64,000 bases of DNA from Clostridia bacterium (GCA_017468115.1 JAFUJS010000023.1:1-64000); one strand, 5' to 3'; numbered from the stretch's first letter, positions 16,797-26,578 are shown. Made by a program: numbers and translations. The notes: generated by a model not told the origin, from the letters alone.

Positions 16797-18054
16797 GCGA
16801 CTTAAAAGACGAATCATAATCATCTCAATGTCTCTTGTTGGCGTTATATTTCTTGTGTCCTTCATACTTTTTAATGTATTTATGTATAACAAGCAAAAAA
16901 GCGAGCTTGAGCACTCCCTTAGCCAAGCAACAAACATTTTTAACAGGGACCGCTTTCCCGAAAGCTTTGAGGAGCTGGACAAAATCCCACCTGAAATACC
17001 CGAGTCAAGTCAGCCGCCGGAGCTTGACGACCTGGAAAAAATGCCGAGGGTCTTTCCTCTTTCCGTTTTTGTAGACAAAAGCGGCACGGTAAAGGAAATT
17101 TTTGATAACAGAACTAATATAAGCAAGGAAACCATTGAGGGTGCTGTTAAGAAAGCGCTTGCAGGAGAATACAAGGGTGTTATAAACGAGTACAACCTTA
17201 TGTATGAAAGGAAGGAAGTTAATAGTGGCACTTTGATTGCATTCTGCTCCGTCGAGCCACTTTTTGACAGTGCCAAAAGCACTGCACTTGTATCTGCTGT
17301 TGTATACTTAGCAGTTATGCTTATAATGCTTTTTGTAAGCGAAAGACTGGCGCAGATTTCCGTAAAGCCTGTTAGCGAGGCTTGGGAAAAGCAACGGCAA
17401 TTTGTGGCAGACGCATCACACGACCTAAAGACACCGCTTACAGTAATTTTAGCTAACAACGATATACTAAATTCAAACACAGGGTCAACAATTTCGGAGC
17501 AAAAGAGGTGGATTGACTCCACCGAAATTGAGGCTAAAAGAATGAAGGGGCTTGTTGAGCAAATGCTGGATTTGGCAAAAAGCGAGGAGCTTACCGCCAC
17601 GCCCTGCGAGGAAAATCTTAGTGAGCTTGTCAGCTCTGCCATTTTACAGCTTGAGGCTGTTGCCTTTGAAAAAAGCATTTCTATTACTTCAAAAATCGAA
17701 GAAGGTATTTTAGCAGAGGTTCTTGAGGACTCGTACCTAAGAATAATCAACATTTTGGTTGATAACGCCATTAAGTACAGCACCGAAAAGGAAATATGGG
17801 TAGATTTTTCCTACGTAAGCAAGCGGGCTGTGCTTTCTGTCAAGAATATAGGCGAGGTAATTCCAAGGGACAAAATGGAGCAAATTTTCGAAAAATTTTA
17901 TCGCAGGGACGAGACAAGAAGCACCGAGGGACACGGCCTTGGCTTGGCTATTGCCAAAAGCCTTGCCGGTGCGATGGGCGGCACCTTAAGCGTTGTCAGC
18001 GATGAGGTTAACGGAACTGTATTTACTCTTACTATAAAAGCAAAAAAGTCATAG
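16789..18054 (+). CDS. Sensor histidine kinase
   Basis: This is a membrane sensor kinase of 421 residues and the partner of the upstream regulator. It has membrane helices at about residues 10-33 and 165-185 with an extracytoplasmic loop between them that is rich in Pro, Glu and Leu. The HisKA box is FVADASHDLKTPLTVIL, and the ATPase domain has N-box DNAIKYS and G-box GHGLGLAIAKSLAGAMGG. No HAMP domain is evident. The signal is unknown. It ends at a shared terminator. Confidence 0.94.
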   Translation: MIKRLKRRIIIISMSLVGVIFLVSFILFNVFMYNKQKSELEHSLSQATNIFNRDRFPESFEELDKIPPEIPESSQPPELDDLEKMPRVFPLSVFVDKSGTVKEIFDNRTNISKETIEGAVKKALAGEYKGVINEYNLMYERKEVNSGTLIAFCSVEPLFDSAKSTALVSAVVYLAVMLIMLFVSERLAQISVKPVSEAWEKQRQFVADASHDLKTPLTVILANNDILNSNTGSTISEQKRWIDSTEIEAKRMKGLVEQMLDLAKSEELTATPCEENLSELVSSAILQLEAVAFEKSISITSKIEEGILAEVLEDSYLRIINILVDNAIKYSTEKEIWVDFSYVSKRAVLSVKNIGEVIPRDKMEQIFEKFYRRDETRSTEGHGLGLAIAKSLAGAMGGTLSVVSDEVNGTVFTLTIKAKKS

Positions 18055-18075
18055 CGGCTGCTATGACTTTTTGTT
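18047..18075. terminator. Bidirectional terminator between the kinase and the S1-domain gene
   Basis: AAAAAGTCATAGC / GCTATGACTTTTT with loop GGCT. It overlaps the stop of the kinase and serves the convergent S1-domain gene too. Confidence 0.92.
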
Positions 18076-19014
18076 TTGGAAATTGCTTTCTATAAGGCGT
18101 TGGGAGCAATTTGGAGAGTATTGCCATCTGTCTATGTGCTTCACAGACTCGGTGTTTATGTAAATGTGCTCCCTTGTGCCGGGTGGGTCCTGATTTTCAT
18201 AGGTATCTATAATAACCAGCTTGATTTTCATTTTGTCAGGCATAATGCTTTTTATGTAGGCGGCGCATCTGTCGCCAACATATACCTCATCCCTCAGCTC
18301 GGCAAGGCCTGCCAGATTTGGGGCAAGCTCTACAAATATGCCATAGCTCTCAACGCTTCTTATAATACCTGAAACGGTCTGCCCCACACTAAACCTGCTT
18401 GCATTTTCCTCCCAGGTGCCAAAAAGCTCCTTGGTGGAAACAAAAATTCTTTGATTTTCATAATCAATGCTTTTTACTACAACACAAATGCTTTCTCTAA
18501 GGGAAAATCTATCCCTTGGAGTAGATATGCGAGACACGGATATTGAGTCCACCGACAGAAGGGAAACTATTCCGCAGCCGATATCTACAAATGCTCCAAA
18601 CGGCTCAATGTGAGTGATTTTTGCAGGGATTATATCCCCCGGGATTAAGTCCATCAGATAGTTTTCAAGGCATTCTCTTTGAGCCTCTTTTCTTGAAAGA
18701 ATGGCTATTTTCTTGTTGTTTTTACCCTCCTCAAAGCCTATGACCTTGAAGGCAACTATCTTGCCCACTCTTGTAATTATTGCAATGTCCTTTATTTGCT
18801 CTCCCAGCACACATTCCTCCTTTGGAATTATGCCCTCTGTGCCGTATAGGTCGATGTGCAGATTCAAGCTGTCGCTGTCGCACATTTTAACCACGCCCTC
18901 AAGGATTCTGCCCTCTATTTGTGCCCTTTCAAGTCCTGCAAGGCTTGATATATATTCCCTGTTTTGAGGGGTTGAATAAAGCGCCCCCTCCGGCAGGTAT
19001 ACCCTTTGTATCAT
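18061..19014 (-). CDS. S1 RNA-binding domain protein (S1-like)
   Basis: This 317-residue protein contains repeated S1 modules. The clearest are LIPGDIIPAKITHIEPFGAF and FSVGQTVSGIIRSVESYGIF. The arrangement resembles the short S1-like proteins of Clostridia rather than the six-domain ribosomal S1. An RNA-binding role in translation or RNA stability is likely, but the partner is unknown. It lies 14 bp downstream of the P-type ATPase gene, so the two may be cotranscribed. Confidence 0.85.
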   Translation of the reverse strand: MIQRVYLPEGALYSTPQNREYISSLAGLERAQIEGRILEGVVKMCDSDSLNLHIDLYGTEGIIPKEECVLGEQIKDIAIITRVGKIVAFKVIGFEEGKNNKKIAILSRKEAQRECLENYLMDLIPGDIIPAKITHIEPFGAFVDIGCGIVSLLSVDSISVSRISTPRDRFSLRESICVVVKSIDYENQRIFVSTKELFGTWEENASRFSVGQTVSGIIRSVESYGIFVELAPNLAGLAELRDEVYVGDRCAAYIKSIMPDKMKIKLVIIDTYENQDPPGTREHIYINTESVKHIDRWQYSPNCSQRLIESNFQNKKS

Positions 19015-19028
19015 TTTTCTCCTCCATT

Positions 19029-21671
19029 TTAAGTTTTTCTCTTTTTTAATAAATATGCTTTTCTTTTATGTTTTATGTATCTTTGAATAAGCTTTCTTAA
19101 AAAATCGAATATTACCACGCTAAAGGAAATTGCTATGACAGTTAAAAGGTCCCAAGGGTCAAGGGGGGTGGTGCGAAAGATGTCGCCGCCTAAATATACA
19201 AAGAAAATTTGTAGAGTGGAAACAAGCAGCATTATTACAATAAAGGACTTGTTTTTCGTAATTCCCGATAAAATATTAAGTCCAAAGGAGCGAGAGGTAA
19301 AGCACACAAAAACGCCTGTGAAGATAAACATTGCAAAAAAGGCGCTAAGCAGATATTTTTCGTCTGCTCTTGTTAAAATAGTGGGGAGAGTGTCGCTCTT
19401 TAAGAACCAAATCGACATAGCAAGGAAGTAAATGCCTGTGGAAATAATGCTGCCGAGCATGCTTTTATTTATGATGCCCTCTTGCCGTTTTTTAGGTCTT
19501 TGCTTCATATAAGCATTAAGCGCAGGCTCCGATGCAAAGGCAAGGGCGCCCAGAGTGTCCATAATGATATTTACCCATAGCATTTGGGTAATTGTAACGG
19601 GCTTTTCTATGCCTATAAATGGCCCGATAAGCGAAATGCCTACTGCCCCCAGGTTCATTGTAAGCTGAAAAACCACAAATTTCCGAATTGACTCAAAAAT
19701 TGTCCTTCCATAAAGGATTGCCTTGACAATTGAGGCAAAGTTATTGTCCTTTATGACTATGTCGGAGGATTCCTTAGCCACCTCGGTTCCACTACCCATA
19801 CCGAAGCCAACGTCTGCGCTTTTAAGGGATGAGGCATCATTAATTCCGTCTCCTGTCATACCCACTACAAGACCCTTTTCCTGTGCCACCCTTACAAGCC
19901 TGCTTTTGTCCTGTGGTAATGCTCTTGCAATTACTGCAAGATTCGGCAAAATGCTTGAAAGCTCCTCGTCCGACATTTCGTTAAGCTGAGAGCCTGTTAA
20001 TGCTATATCTCTTTTTGATAAGGCTGAAATTATGCCGCATTCCTTTGCTATGGCAACGGCTGTGTCCTTGTTGTCTCCCGTTATCATTACAACACCGACG
20101 CCTGCTCTTGTTACCCTTTCTATCGCCTCGGGCACCTCCTTGCGTATTCTGTCTCTTATGCTGACAAGACACACGAAGGTAAGGCCCTCGGGGCAGCTGT
20201 CTCTTCCGTCCTTAAATGCAAGCGCCACAACACGATAGGATTTATCTGCCAGCCCCTTTAATGTGGCTCTTATTTCTCCCTGCCTTTCCTTGGTCATTTC
20301 GCATACTGTACCATCGTCTGCAAGATAGGCTGACGAGCCTGCAATAAGCTTTTCGGGTGCGCCCTTAAAAAGGCTTATGTCCTGTCCCTGATAGCATATT
20401 TGGGCGGAGCTTAGCTTCCTTACACTATCGAAGGGGATTTTTTCATATATTTCCCCGTTCACTTTTTCCTTTGACAAATACTCAAGAAGCGCCCTGTCTG
20501 TGGGGTCGGAGCCTACCGCCTTACCGCCGGAGAGAGTTGCAGAATTACAAAAGCATCCACACAGGGTCAAGTATTTTTTAAGCTGTGGCAGCTTTGATAT
20601 GGTGGCAATGGACCTGTACTCCTTGCCCCCTAATGTATGGATCGCCTTTACCTTTAGCTTGCCCTCTGTAAGGGTGCCTGTTTTGTCGGTAAAAAGCATA
20701 TTAAGGCTTCCCGAGGTTTCAATGCCAACCATTCTTCTGACAAGCACGTTGTCCCTTGACATTCTTTGCATATTGGATGAAAGCACAACGGTAATCATCA
20801 TAGGCAAGCCCTCCGGCACGGCAACAACCACGACGGATATGCCCAGCGTAAGGGCTGATATCAGCTTGGAAATTAAAAACTTAGTGTCCTGAAGTTTCAA
20901 AAGCACCCTTGCCCAATCAAAGCCCTGGTCAATTACCAATGTGTTAAAGAGGTACGCCAGAGCAATCAGGATTGCGCATATATAGCCAAGCTTGCTGATG
21001 GTGCTTGCCAGCTTGGAAAGACGCAGCTTTAGGGGGCTTGGCCTTGGATTACTCTTTAGCTCCCTTGCCACCTTGCCATAGTAGGTGCCCTCTCCAACGC
21101 CTGTTACCCTTGCCTCTGCATAGCCGGACGAAATTAAGCTCCCCTTAAAAAGGGTGTTATTTTTGCCCTTTGGCGTCTTTTTTATCTCTATGCTTTCTCC
21201 GGTCAGCGAGGACTCGTCTACCCTTAGCTCCCCTGTAAGAAGCTGTGCATCGGCACAAACTGCCTCTCCCTGTGAAAGCAGCATTATATCGCCAACCACC
21301 AGCTCCTCCGAGGGGATTTGTACCACTATGCCGTCTCTTCTTACTACTACGGTTTTGTTTTCGTTCTCCCTTTTAAGCCTCTCAAAGGCGTTTTCTTGGC
21401 TGTGCTCCGATATGGTTGACACAAGCGTGGAAATTATAATTGATGCGCAAATTCCGCCGATTTCGACCCAATTTACGTTTGGCAGCATAACGATTATATT
21501 TACAAAAAGCGCTATAATTAAGACCCTTATTATCGGGTCGTTAAGATTAGAAAAAAAGCTTTTTATAAAGGTTTTGCGTTTTCCCTCCTTTAGCTTGTTT
21601 TCTCCGTTCTTCTCTCGTGAGGCTAAAACCTCACTTTGGCATAGGCCCTTTATTTCCTCTATTATAATCAC
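19029..21671 (-). CDS. Calcium-type P-type ATPase
   Basis: This is a membrane cation pump of 880 residues, P2 type (SERCA/PMCA-like). The actuator has LTGES, the phosphorylation site is DKTGTLTEGK with D329, and the hinge is MTGDGINDASSLKSADVGFGMG. The membrane motif VAVPEGLPM matches the calcium-pump PEGL motif. About ten membrane helices are visible. Calcium export is the most likely job, though Mn2+ cannot be excluded. The start is GTG 21671 with GGGAAGGG ahead. Confidence 0.93.
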   Translation of the reverse strand: MIIIEEIKGLCQSEVLASREKNGENKLKEGKRKTFIKSFFSNLNDPIIRVLIIALFVNIIVMLPNVNWVEIGGICASIIISTLVSTISEHSQENAFERLKRENENKTVVVRRDGIVVQIPSEELVVGDIMLLSQGEAVCADAQLLTGELRVDESSLTGESIEIKKTPKGKNNTLFKGSLISSGYAEARVTGVGEGTYYGKVARELKSNPRPSPLKLRLSKLASTISKLGYICAILIALAYLFNTLVIDQGFDWARVLLKLQDTKFLISKLISALTLGISVVVVAVPEGLPMMITVVLSSNMQRMSRDNVLVRRMVGIETSGSLNMLFTDKTGTLTEGKLKVKAIHTLGGKEYRSIATISKLPQLKKYLTLCGCFCNSATLSGGKAVGSDPTDRALLEYLSKEKVNGEIYEKIPFDSVRKLSSAQICYQGQDISLFKGAPEKLIAGSSAYLADDGTVCEMTKERQGEIRATLKGLADKSYRVVALAFKDGRDSCPEGLTFVCLVSIRDRIRKEVPEAIERVTRAGVGVVMITGDNKDTAVAIAKECGIISALSKRDIALTGSQLNEMSDEELSSILPNLAVIARALPQDKSRLVRVAQEKGLVVGMTGDGINDASSLKSADVGFGMGSGTEVAKESSDIVIKDNNFASIVKAILYGRTIFESIRKFVVFQLTMNLGAVGISLIGPFIGIEKPVTITQMLWVNIIMDTLGALAFASEPALNAYMKQRPKKRQEGIINKSMLGSIISTGIYFLAMSIWFLKSDTLPTILTRADEKYLLSAFFAMFIFTGVFVCFTSRSFGLNILSGITKNKSFIVIMLLVSTLQIFFVYLGGDIFRTTPLDPWDLLTVIAISFSVVIFDFLRKLIQRYIKHKRKAYLLKKRKT

Positions 21672-21716
21672 ATCCCTTCCCTCTATATTTATTTTGAAGG
21701 GGGTGCTTTTATGAAT

Positions 21717-21747
21717 AAAAAAAGCACCACACGTGGTGGTGCTTTGA
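21717..21747 (-). terminator. valS terminator
   Basis: Stem of AGCACCACCACG / CGTGTGGTGCT type followed, on the minus strand, by a run of seven T. Confidence 0.88.
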
Positions 21748-21749
21748 TA

Positions 21750-24374
21750 TTATAGTGCGTTAAGTGCGTCAAGAATACCCTTTTTGGTGTTTTCGTACTT
21801 TTCAAGCTTTTGCTTTTCGCCCTCAACAACCTTCTCCGGTGCCTTGCTTACAAACTCGGCATTGGAAAGCTTCTTAACAAGACGGTCAATTTCGCCCTGT
21901 ACCTTAACAAGCTCTTGGTTAAGGCGAGCCTTTTCCTTCTCTGTATCAACCATATCTGCCATTGGAATATACATTGTTGCGGCATGGGTAATGATTTGAA
22001 CGGAGTTTTCGCCCGTGTACTCGCTTACTACCTCAACCTCAGAGGCAGAGGCAAGCTTCTTAAAGAACTCGGCGCTTTGGTCGTTAAAGCTGTCCTTGTA
22101 CTTGGTAGAAATAAAGATTTTTGCCTTTCTTGATGGCGGAACGTTCATTTCTGTTCTGCGTGCTCTTACGGCTCTTATCGCCTCGATAACCCTTTCCATT
22201 GTTTCAGCCTCAGCTGTAAACTCGTATGCAGGGTTTACCTCGGGATAAGTGGAAACCATAATGCTTTCCTTGTCCTCAAAGTGAGGCAGGGAGAGGTAGA
22301 TTTCCTCTGTGATAAATGGCATAAACGGATGCAGGAGCTTAAGTGTGCTTTCAAGAACATAAACGATAACATTTTGTGATACCTTGTTCTGCTCTGTGCC
22401 CTTTTGTGAAAGGGTTGTCTTTGAAAGCTCAATATACCAGTCGCAAAGGATATCCCAGATAAAGTCGTAGATTTCGCCAAGGGCAATACCAAGCTCGTAG
22501 GTGTCAAGGCTTGCTCTTACTCTCTTAACGAGTCCGTTGAGCTTTGAAAGCACCCATTTGTCCTGAATGCCCAGCTTGTCATTGTCAGGCATTTCTACCC
22601 TTTCAATGTCAAGGTTCATCATTACAAAGCGTGCCGCATTCCAAAGCTTGTTTGCAAAGTTTCTTGCAGACTCAATCTTCTCGTCGGAGAAACGCATATC
22701 GTTTCCCGGGGAGTTGCCTGATGCAAGCGCAAAGCGAAGGGCATCTGCACCGTATTTTTCAATAATAAGTAGTGGGTCAATGCCGTTGCCGAGGGATTTG
22801 GACATCTTTCTTCCCTGTGCATCACGAACAAGTCCGTGAATCAAAACTGTGTCAAATGGCTTTTGTCCCATATATTCAAGACCACTAAATATCATTCTTG
22901 ATACCCAGAAGGTAATGATATCGTAGCCTGTAACAAGAGTGCTTGTTGGGTAGAAGTATTTAAGGTCCTCTGTTTCCTTTGGCCAGCCCAGTGTGGAAAA
23001 CGGCCATAGTGCAGATGAGAACCATGTGTCAAGTGTATCCGGGTCCTGACGCATCTTTTTGCCGCATTTTGGACAGATAGCCTCGTTTTCCTTAGTTACA
23101 ACAAGCTCGTCGCAGTCGTCGCAGTAGAAGGCTGGGATTCTGTGTCCCCACCAAAGCTGACGGGAAATACACCAGTCTCGGATGTTCTCCATCCAGTGGA
23201 AATAGTTCTTCTCAAATCTTTCGGGAACGAACTTGATGTCGCCCTCTCTTACCGCCTTGATGGCAGGCTTTGCAAGATCCTCCATCTTAACGAACCATTG
23301 GAGCGAAACCCTTGGCTCAACGGTGGTGCCACAACGATAGCAGGTGCCAACATTGTGTGAATAGTCCTCAACCTTAATAAGGTAGCCCTGCTCCTTCAAA
23401 TCCTCAACGATTGCACGTCTTGCCTCGAAGCGATCCATCCCTGCATAAGCCGGATAGTCCTCGGTAATTTTTGCATCGGCAGTCATAACATTGATGATTG
23501 GAAGGTTGTGGCGCTTACCAACCTCAAAGTCGTTAGGATCGTGTGCAGGGGTGATTTTAACAACGCCTGTACCGAAGTCCATTTCAACATATTCGTCGGC
23601 AACAACAGGAATTTCTCTGTTTACCAAAGGAATTACAAGTGTTTTGCCGATAATGTCCTTGTATCTTTCGTCGTTAGGATTTACAGCTACGGCAGTATCG
23701 CCAAGCATAGTTTCCGGACGGGTTGTTGCAAACTCAAGGTAGCCGCTGCCGTCCTTGAATGGGTACTTAATATGCCAGAAATGTCCTGCCTGATCCTCGT
23801 ACTCAACCTCAGCATCGGAAATAGAGGTTAGGCAGTGAGGACACCAGTTGATAATTCTCTCGCCTCGGTAGATAAGCCCCTTGTTGTAAAGGCGAACAAA
23901 TACCTCTTTTACCGCCTCGGAGCAACCCTCGTCAAGTGTAAAGCGCTCTCTTGACCAGTCGCAGGAGGAGCCTAGCTTCTTAAGCTGGGAAATGATTCTG
24001 CCGCCATATTGCTCCTTCCAAGCCCAGGCTCTTTCAAGAAAGCCCTCACGGCCGATGTCGTCTTTTGTGATGCCTTCCTTACGCATAGCCTCAACAATTT
24101 TAGCCTCGGTAGCAATGGACGCATGGTCTGTGCCCGGAAGCCAAAGGGTTGAAAAGCCACTCATACGCTTATAGCGAATGAGAATGTCCTGAAGGGTGTT
24201 ATCAAGGGCGTGACCCATATGAAGCTGACCTGTGATATTTGGCGGTGGAATTACAATTGAATAATGCTCCTTAGAGGGGTCGATTTTTGGTGTGAAATAC
24301 TTTTTATCGCACCAATTTTGGTAGATTTTCTCCTCAAATTCTGAGGGGGCATAGGTTTTTGCTAGCTCTTTCAT
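21750..24374 (-). CDS. valS: Valyl-tRNA synthetase
   Basis: This enzyme charges tRNA-Val. It has 874 residues, of usual length. The class I signatures are PPPNITGQLHMGHALDNTL (HIGH-type) and GRKMSKSLGNGIDP (KMSKS). The editing domain, anticodon-binding helical domain and C-terminal coiled coil (KEKARLNQELVKVQGEIDRL) are in the expected order. Two zinc-type Cys pairs occur around CYRCG and CPKCGKKM. It is controlled by an upstream T-box. Confidence 0.98.
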   Translation of the reverse strand: MKELAKTYAPSEFEEKIYQNWCDKKYFTPKIDPSKEHYSIVIPPPNITGQLHMGHALDNTLQDILIRYKRMSGFSTLWLPGTDHASIATEAKIVEAMRKEGITKDDIGREGFLERAWAWKEQYGGRIISQLKKLGSSCDWSRERFTLDEGCSEAVKEVFVRLYNKGLIYRGERIINWCPHCLTSISDAEVEYEDQAGHFWHIKYPFKDGSGYLEFATTRPETMLGDTAVAVNPNDERYKDIIGKTLVIPLVNREIPVVADEYVEMDFGTGVVKITPAHDPNDFEVGKRHNLPIINVMTADAKITEDYPAYAGMDRFEARRAIVEDLKEQGYLIKVEDYSHNVGTCYRCGTTVEPRVSLQWFVKMEDLAKPAIKAVREGDIKFVPERFEKNYFHWMENIRDWCISRQLWWGHRIPAFYCDDCDELVVTKENEAICPKCGKKMRQDPDTLDTWFSSALWPFSTLGWPKETEDLKYFYPTSTLVTGYDIITFWVSRMIFSGLEYMGQKPFDTVLIHGLVRDAQGRKMSKSLGNGIDPLLIIEKYGADALRFALASGNSPGNDMRFSDEKIESARNFANKLWNAARFVMMNLDIERVEMPDNDKLGIQDKWVLSKLNGLVKRVRASLDTYELGIALGEIYDFIWDILCDWYIELSKTTLSQKGTEQNKVSQNVIVYVLESTLKLLHPFMPFITEEIYLSLPHFEDKESIMVSTYPEVNPAYEFTAEAETMERVIEAIRAVRARRTEMNVPPSRKAKIFISTKYKDSFNDQSAEFFKKLASASEVEVVSEYTGENSVQIITHAATMYIPMADMVDTEKEKARLNQELVKVQGEIDRLVKKLSNAEFVSKAPEKVVEGEKQKLEKYENTKKGILDALNAL

Positions 24375-24390
24375 ATTTATCTCCTTGTGT

Positions 24391-24635
24391 TAATTTACTA
24401 AAAAAGCCCTGACGAAAAAATCGTCAGGGCGCAAAATTTGCGTGGTACCACCTGAATTTGCATAGAAATGCACACTCTTACCTCGTTAACGGAAGGGCCC
24501 GTCGGTGACTACTACCGGTTCGCCACCACCACTCGAAAGCTACTTCACCCAGCATCACCAGCCGATTTCACACCATCTACGGCTCTCTTTGTGGTATTTT
24601 TGCAAGGGCTACTTCTCTTTGTCCTCGTGTTTGCT
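24391..24635 (-). promoter_or_regulatory. T-box riboswitch of valS
   Basis: The roughly 245-nt leader contains an AGAGAG element near the 5' stem and the T-box/antiterminator core GGTGGTACCACG (24452-24441 on the minus strand). The terminator stem GCCCTGACGA / TCGTCAGGGC with a T-run follows at 24430-24400. Uncharged tRNA-Val should favour the antiterminator. A GTA triplet in the stem I region is a possible specifier, but I could not fold it with certainty. Confidence 0.93.
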
Positions 24636-24641
24636 TGCATT

Positions 24642-24670
24642 ATTGTAACATATAAAAATAAAAATGTCAA
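24642..24670 (-). promoter_or_regulatory. valS promoter
   Basis: Read leftwards: TTGACA (24670-24665), 17 bp, TACAAT (24647-24642). Confidence 0.88.
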
Positions 24671-24699
24671 ATATTTTTGAAAAAAAGTGTAAAAAGGTA

Positions 24700-24728
24700 T
24701 TGCAAAATCAAAAAACATGTGCTATAAT
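24700..24728 (+). promoter_or_regulatory. tRNA-Glu promoter
   Basis: TTGCAA (24700-24705), 17 bp, TATAAT (24723-24728), 20 bp before the tRNA. Confidence 0.85.
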
Positions 24729-24747
24729 AAGCAAGCATTTTACAAAT

Positions 24748-24822
24748 GGCCCGTTGGTCAAGCGGCTAAGACACGGCCCTCTCAAGGCTGAAACATGGGT
24801 TCGATTCCCGTACGGGTCACCA
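24748..24822 (+). tRNA. tRNA-Glu (anticodon CTC)
   Basis: The cloverleaf is complete. The acceptor stem is GGCCCGT with ACGGGTC, the discriminator is A, and CCA is encoded at 24820-24822. The anticodon loop is CTCTCAA, giving anticodon CTC for Glu GAG codons. The T-loop is GGTTCGATTCC. It has its own promoter and terminator and marks the left boundary of the mobile region. Confidence 0.96.
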
Positions 24823-24830
24823 TAGTATTA

Positions 24831-24860
24831 CCAGTCGAACCTTTCGACTGGTTTTACTTT
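24831..24860 (+). terminator. tRNA terminator
   Basis: CCAGTCGAA / TTCGACTGG with loop CCT, then TTTTACTTTTT. Confidence 0.88.
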
Positions 24861-24873
24861 TTATAGGTGATAA

Positions 24874-26385
24874 TTACTTATTTAACTCAAAGATAGCGAT
24901 AAAGCATCTTTGGGTTATTTTAATTTTAGTGCCAAATAAAAGAAAGTCCCGATGAACTTCCGTTAAGGTTTCATCGGGATTTGTGTTATTCGAGTATTTA
25001 TAACTGATTTCTATCGTATCTTCATAGAGCGTTACTTTTTCAACTAAAAGTGATACTAATGTTTTAGCATCTGAATTAAGAGCATCTATTATGTAGCCCT
25101 CAACATCACTTTTCTTTAGTGTTCTTTCAAGCTTGGTTTCTTCTGCAGATATTTTGATATTGATATCAGCAAGTGAATTTTCAAGCTCGTTCATTCTTGC
25201 CTTTGTGGTTGGTGTTAAAATACCTTCCTCAATAGCTCGCATTACATTGTTAAGTGTTGTTTGAATTTTTGCTTTTTCATCCTGTAACAAGTGGAGTACA
25301 CTTTGCTCCCTTGTTATTTGATTGTGCAATGCTACAATTTCATCTGCTATTTTAGAAATGGTTTCTGGGTTGCTTAAAAGACTTACCGTTTCATCAATTA
25401 CGATTTCTTCAAGCTCATCTTTTCTTATGCTTGCCTTATTGCATTTTCTAAATCTCTTTTTGTTTGAGCAGGTGTAATAATATTTCTTTGCCCCTGTGTG
25501 TGATGTTCCGCTATCTCCGTTTATTCTCATACCGCATAAGCCACAATATACCTTGTCCTTTAGTATGAATTCTACATTACGGCTTGGAGCACCCTTTTTG
25601 TTCTTTGCCATCGTTTTTTGTACCCTTTCAAATAGTTCCTTTGGTATTATCTGAGGATATATTTTCGTATAGGTTACACCATTTAATTCGTACACTCCTG
25701 TGTACTTTTTGAGCTTTAAGATTTTAAATAGCGTGGTTTGATATATCGGTTTTCCGTTATACACAATACCTCTTTCATTAAGCTCTTCTAAGATTTCCCT
25801 AACGTATTTACCGGATATATAAAGGTCAAATATTAGCCTTACTACCTCGGCTCTTTCCTCATCAATTACAAGCTTTTTGTTTTCAACCCTGTAGCCATAT
25901 GGCACTCTACCTCCTGTGTAGTTACCTTTTTCACGACTTTCTCTGCGTCCACGCTTAACTTTTTGCGATAGTTCAACCGAATAATACTCGGCTAAGCCTG
26001 TCAGTACGCTTTCAAGGATAATACCATCAAGATTTTTAGAGCCATCTATGTTTACAGAGGTTCTTTGAGTAGCAGAAATTAGAATTATGTTATTTTTCTG
26101 TAATCTCTGCTTATTTACTGCAATATCAATAGTGTTTCTGCCAAAACGGTCAAGAGCATATACGAGAACAATGTCCCATATTGGATTCTTTTCAGAGTCA
26201 GAGAGCATCTTTTGAAATGCAGCACGATTGTCGTTTGTACCTGTTGTAGCCCTGTCGATATATGTATCAACAATTTTAATATCGTTTTGAGCTGCAAATT
26301 CTTGGCACACACGAAGTTGTCCTTCGATAGACTGTTCAGTTTGCTTTTCACTGGAATAACGAGCATATACAACAGCTGTTTTCAC
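24874..26385 (-). CDS. Large serine recombinase (site-specific integrase)
   Basis: This recombinase cuts and joins DNA through a Ser-DNA link to integrate or excise the element. It has 503 residues. The N-terminal resolvase domain opens VVYARYSSEKQ with catalytic S11, and a further conserved block is ALDRFGRNTIDIAV. A recombinase domain follows (GRVPYGYRVENKKLVIDEER). Next come a zinc ribbon (YCGLCGMRINGD, CSNKKRFRKC) and a coiled coil of about 60 residues. The intact motifs suggest activity. A long inverted repeat lies immediately upstream. Confidence 0.95.
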   Translation of the reverse strand: MKTAVVYARYSSEKQTEQSIEGQLRVCQEFAAQNDIKIVDTYIDRATTGTNDNRAAFQKMLSDSEKNPIWDIVLVYALDRFGRNTIDIAVNKQRLQKNNIILISATQRTSVNIDGSKNLDGIILESVLTGLAEYYSVELSQKVKRGRRESREKGNYTGGRVPYGYRVENKKLVIDEERAEVVRLIFDLYISGKYVREILEELNERGIVYNGKPIYQTTLFKILKLKKYTGVYELNGVTYTKIYPQIIPKELFERVQKTMAKNKKGAPSRNVEFILKDKVYCGLCGMRINGDSGTSHTGAKKYYYTCSNKKRFRKCNKASIRKDELEEIVIDETVSLLSNPETISKIADEIVALHNQITREQSVLHLLQDEKAKIQTTLNNVMRAIEEGILTPTTKARMNELENSLADINIKISAEETKLERTLKKSDVEGYIIDALNSDAKTLVSLLVEKVTLYEDTIEISYKYSNNTNPDETLTEVHRDFLLFGTKIKITQRCFIAIFELNK

Positions 26386-26436
26386 TGAGTTTCCTCCTTT
26401 CTTTATTAATTTTTCTGTCTTTCGACGAGAGTGAAC

Positions 26437-26552
26437 AAAACGGAGCCGACACGAATGTCAAGGGATTAGAACAAATATATTGCATTGTGCTTTTAGCATT
26501 TTGTGTTTTCGGCAATATATTTTTCCCCTTGACAGATGGGGCGGCTTCGTTT
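26437..26552. repeat. 116-bp three-segment inverted repeat between the recombinase and rep
   Basis: AACGGAGCCG (about 26439-26448) pairs with CGGCTTCGTT (26542-26551), GTCAAGGG (26457-26464) with CCCTTGAC (26526-26533), and AAATATATTGC (26473-26483) with GCAATATATTT (26512-26522). Together they form one large cruciform. It is a candidate double-strand origin, recombination site or transcription stop; there is no clear T-tract. Confidence 0.8.
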
Positions 26553-26578
26553 ACACTAGACCGGCGGAAGATAGAAAA

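Noticed and set aside
24823..24873. A tRNA-derived att core at the end of tRNA-Glu
   Set aside because: I looked for a second copy of the tRNA 3' end near 28.3-28.7 kb and around 35.3 and 39.8 kb and saw none.
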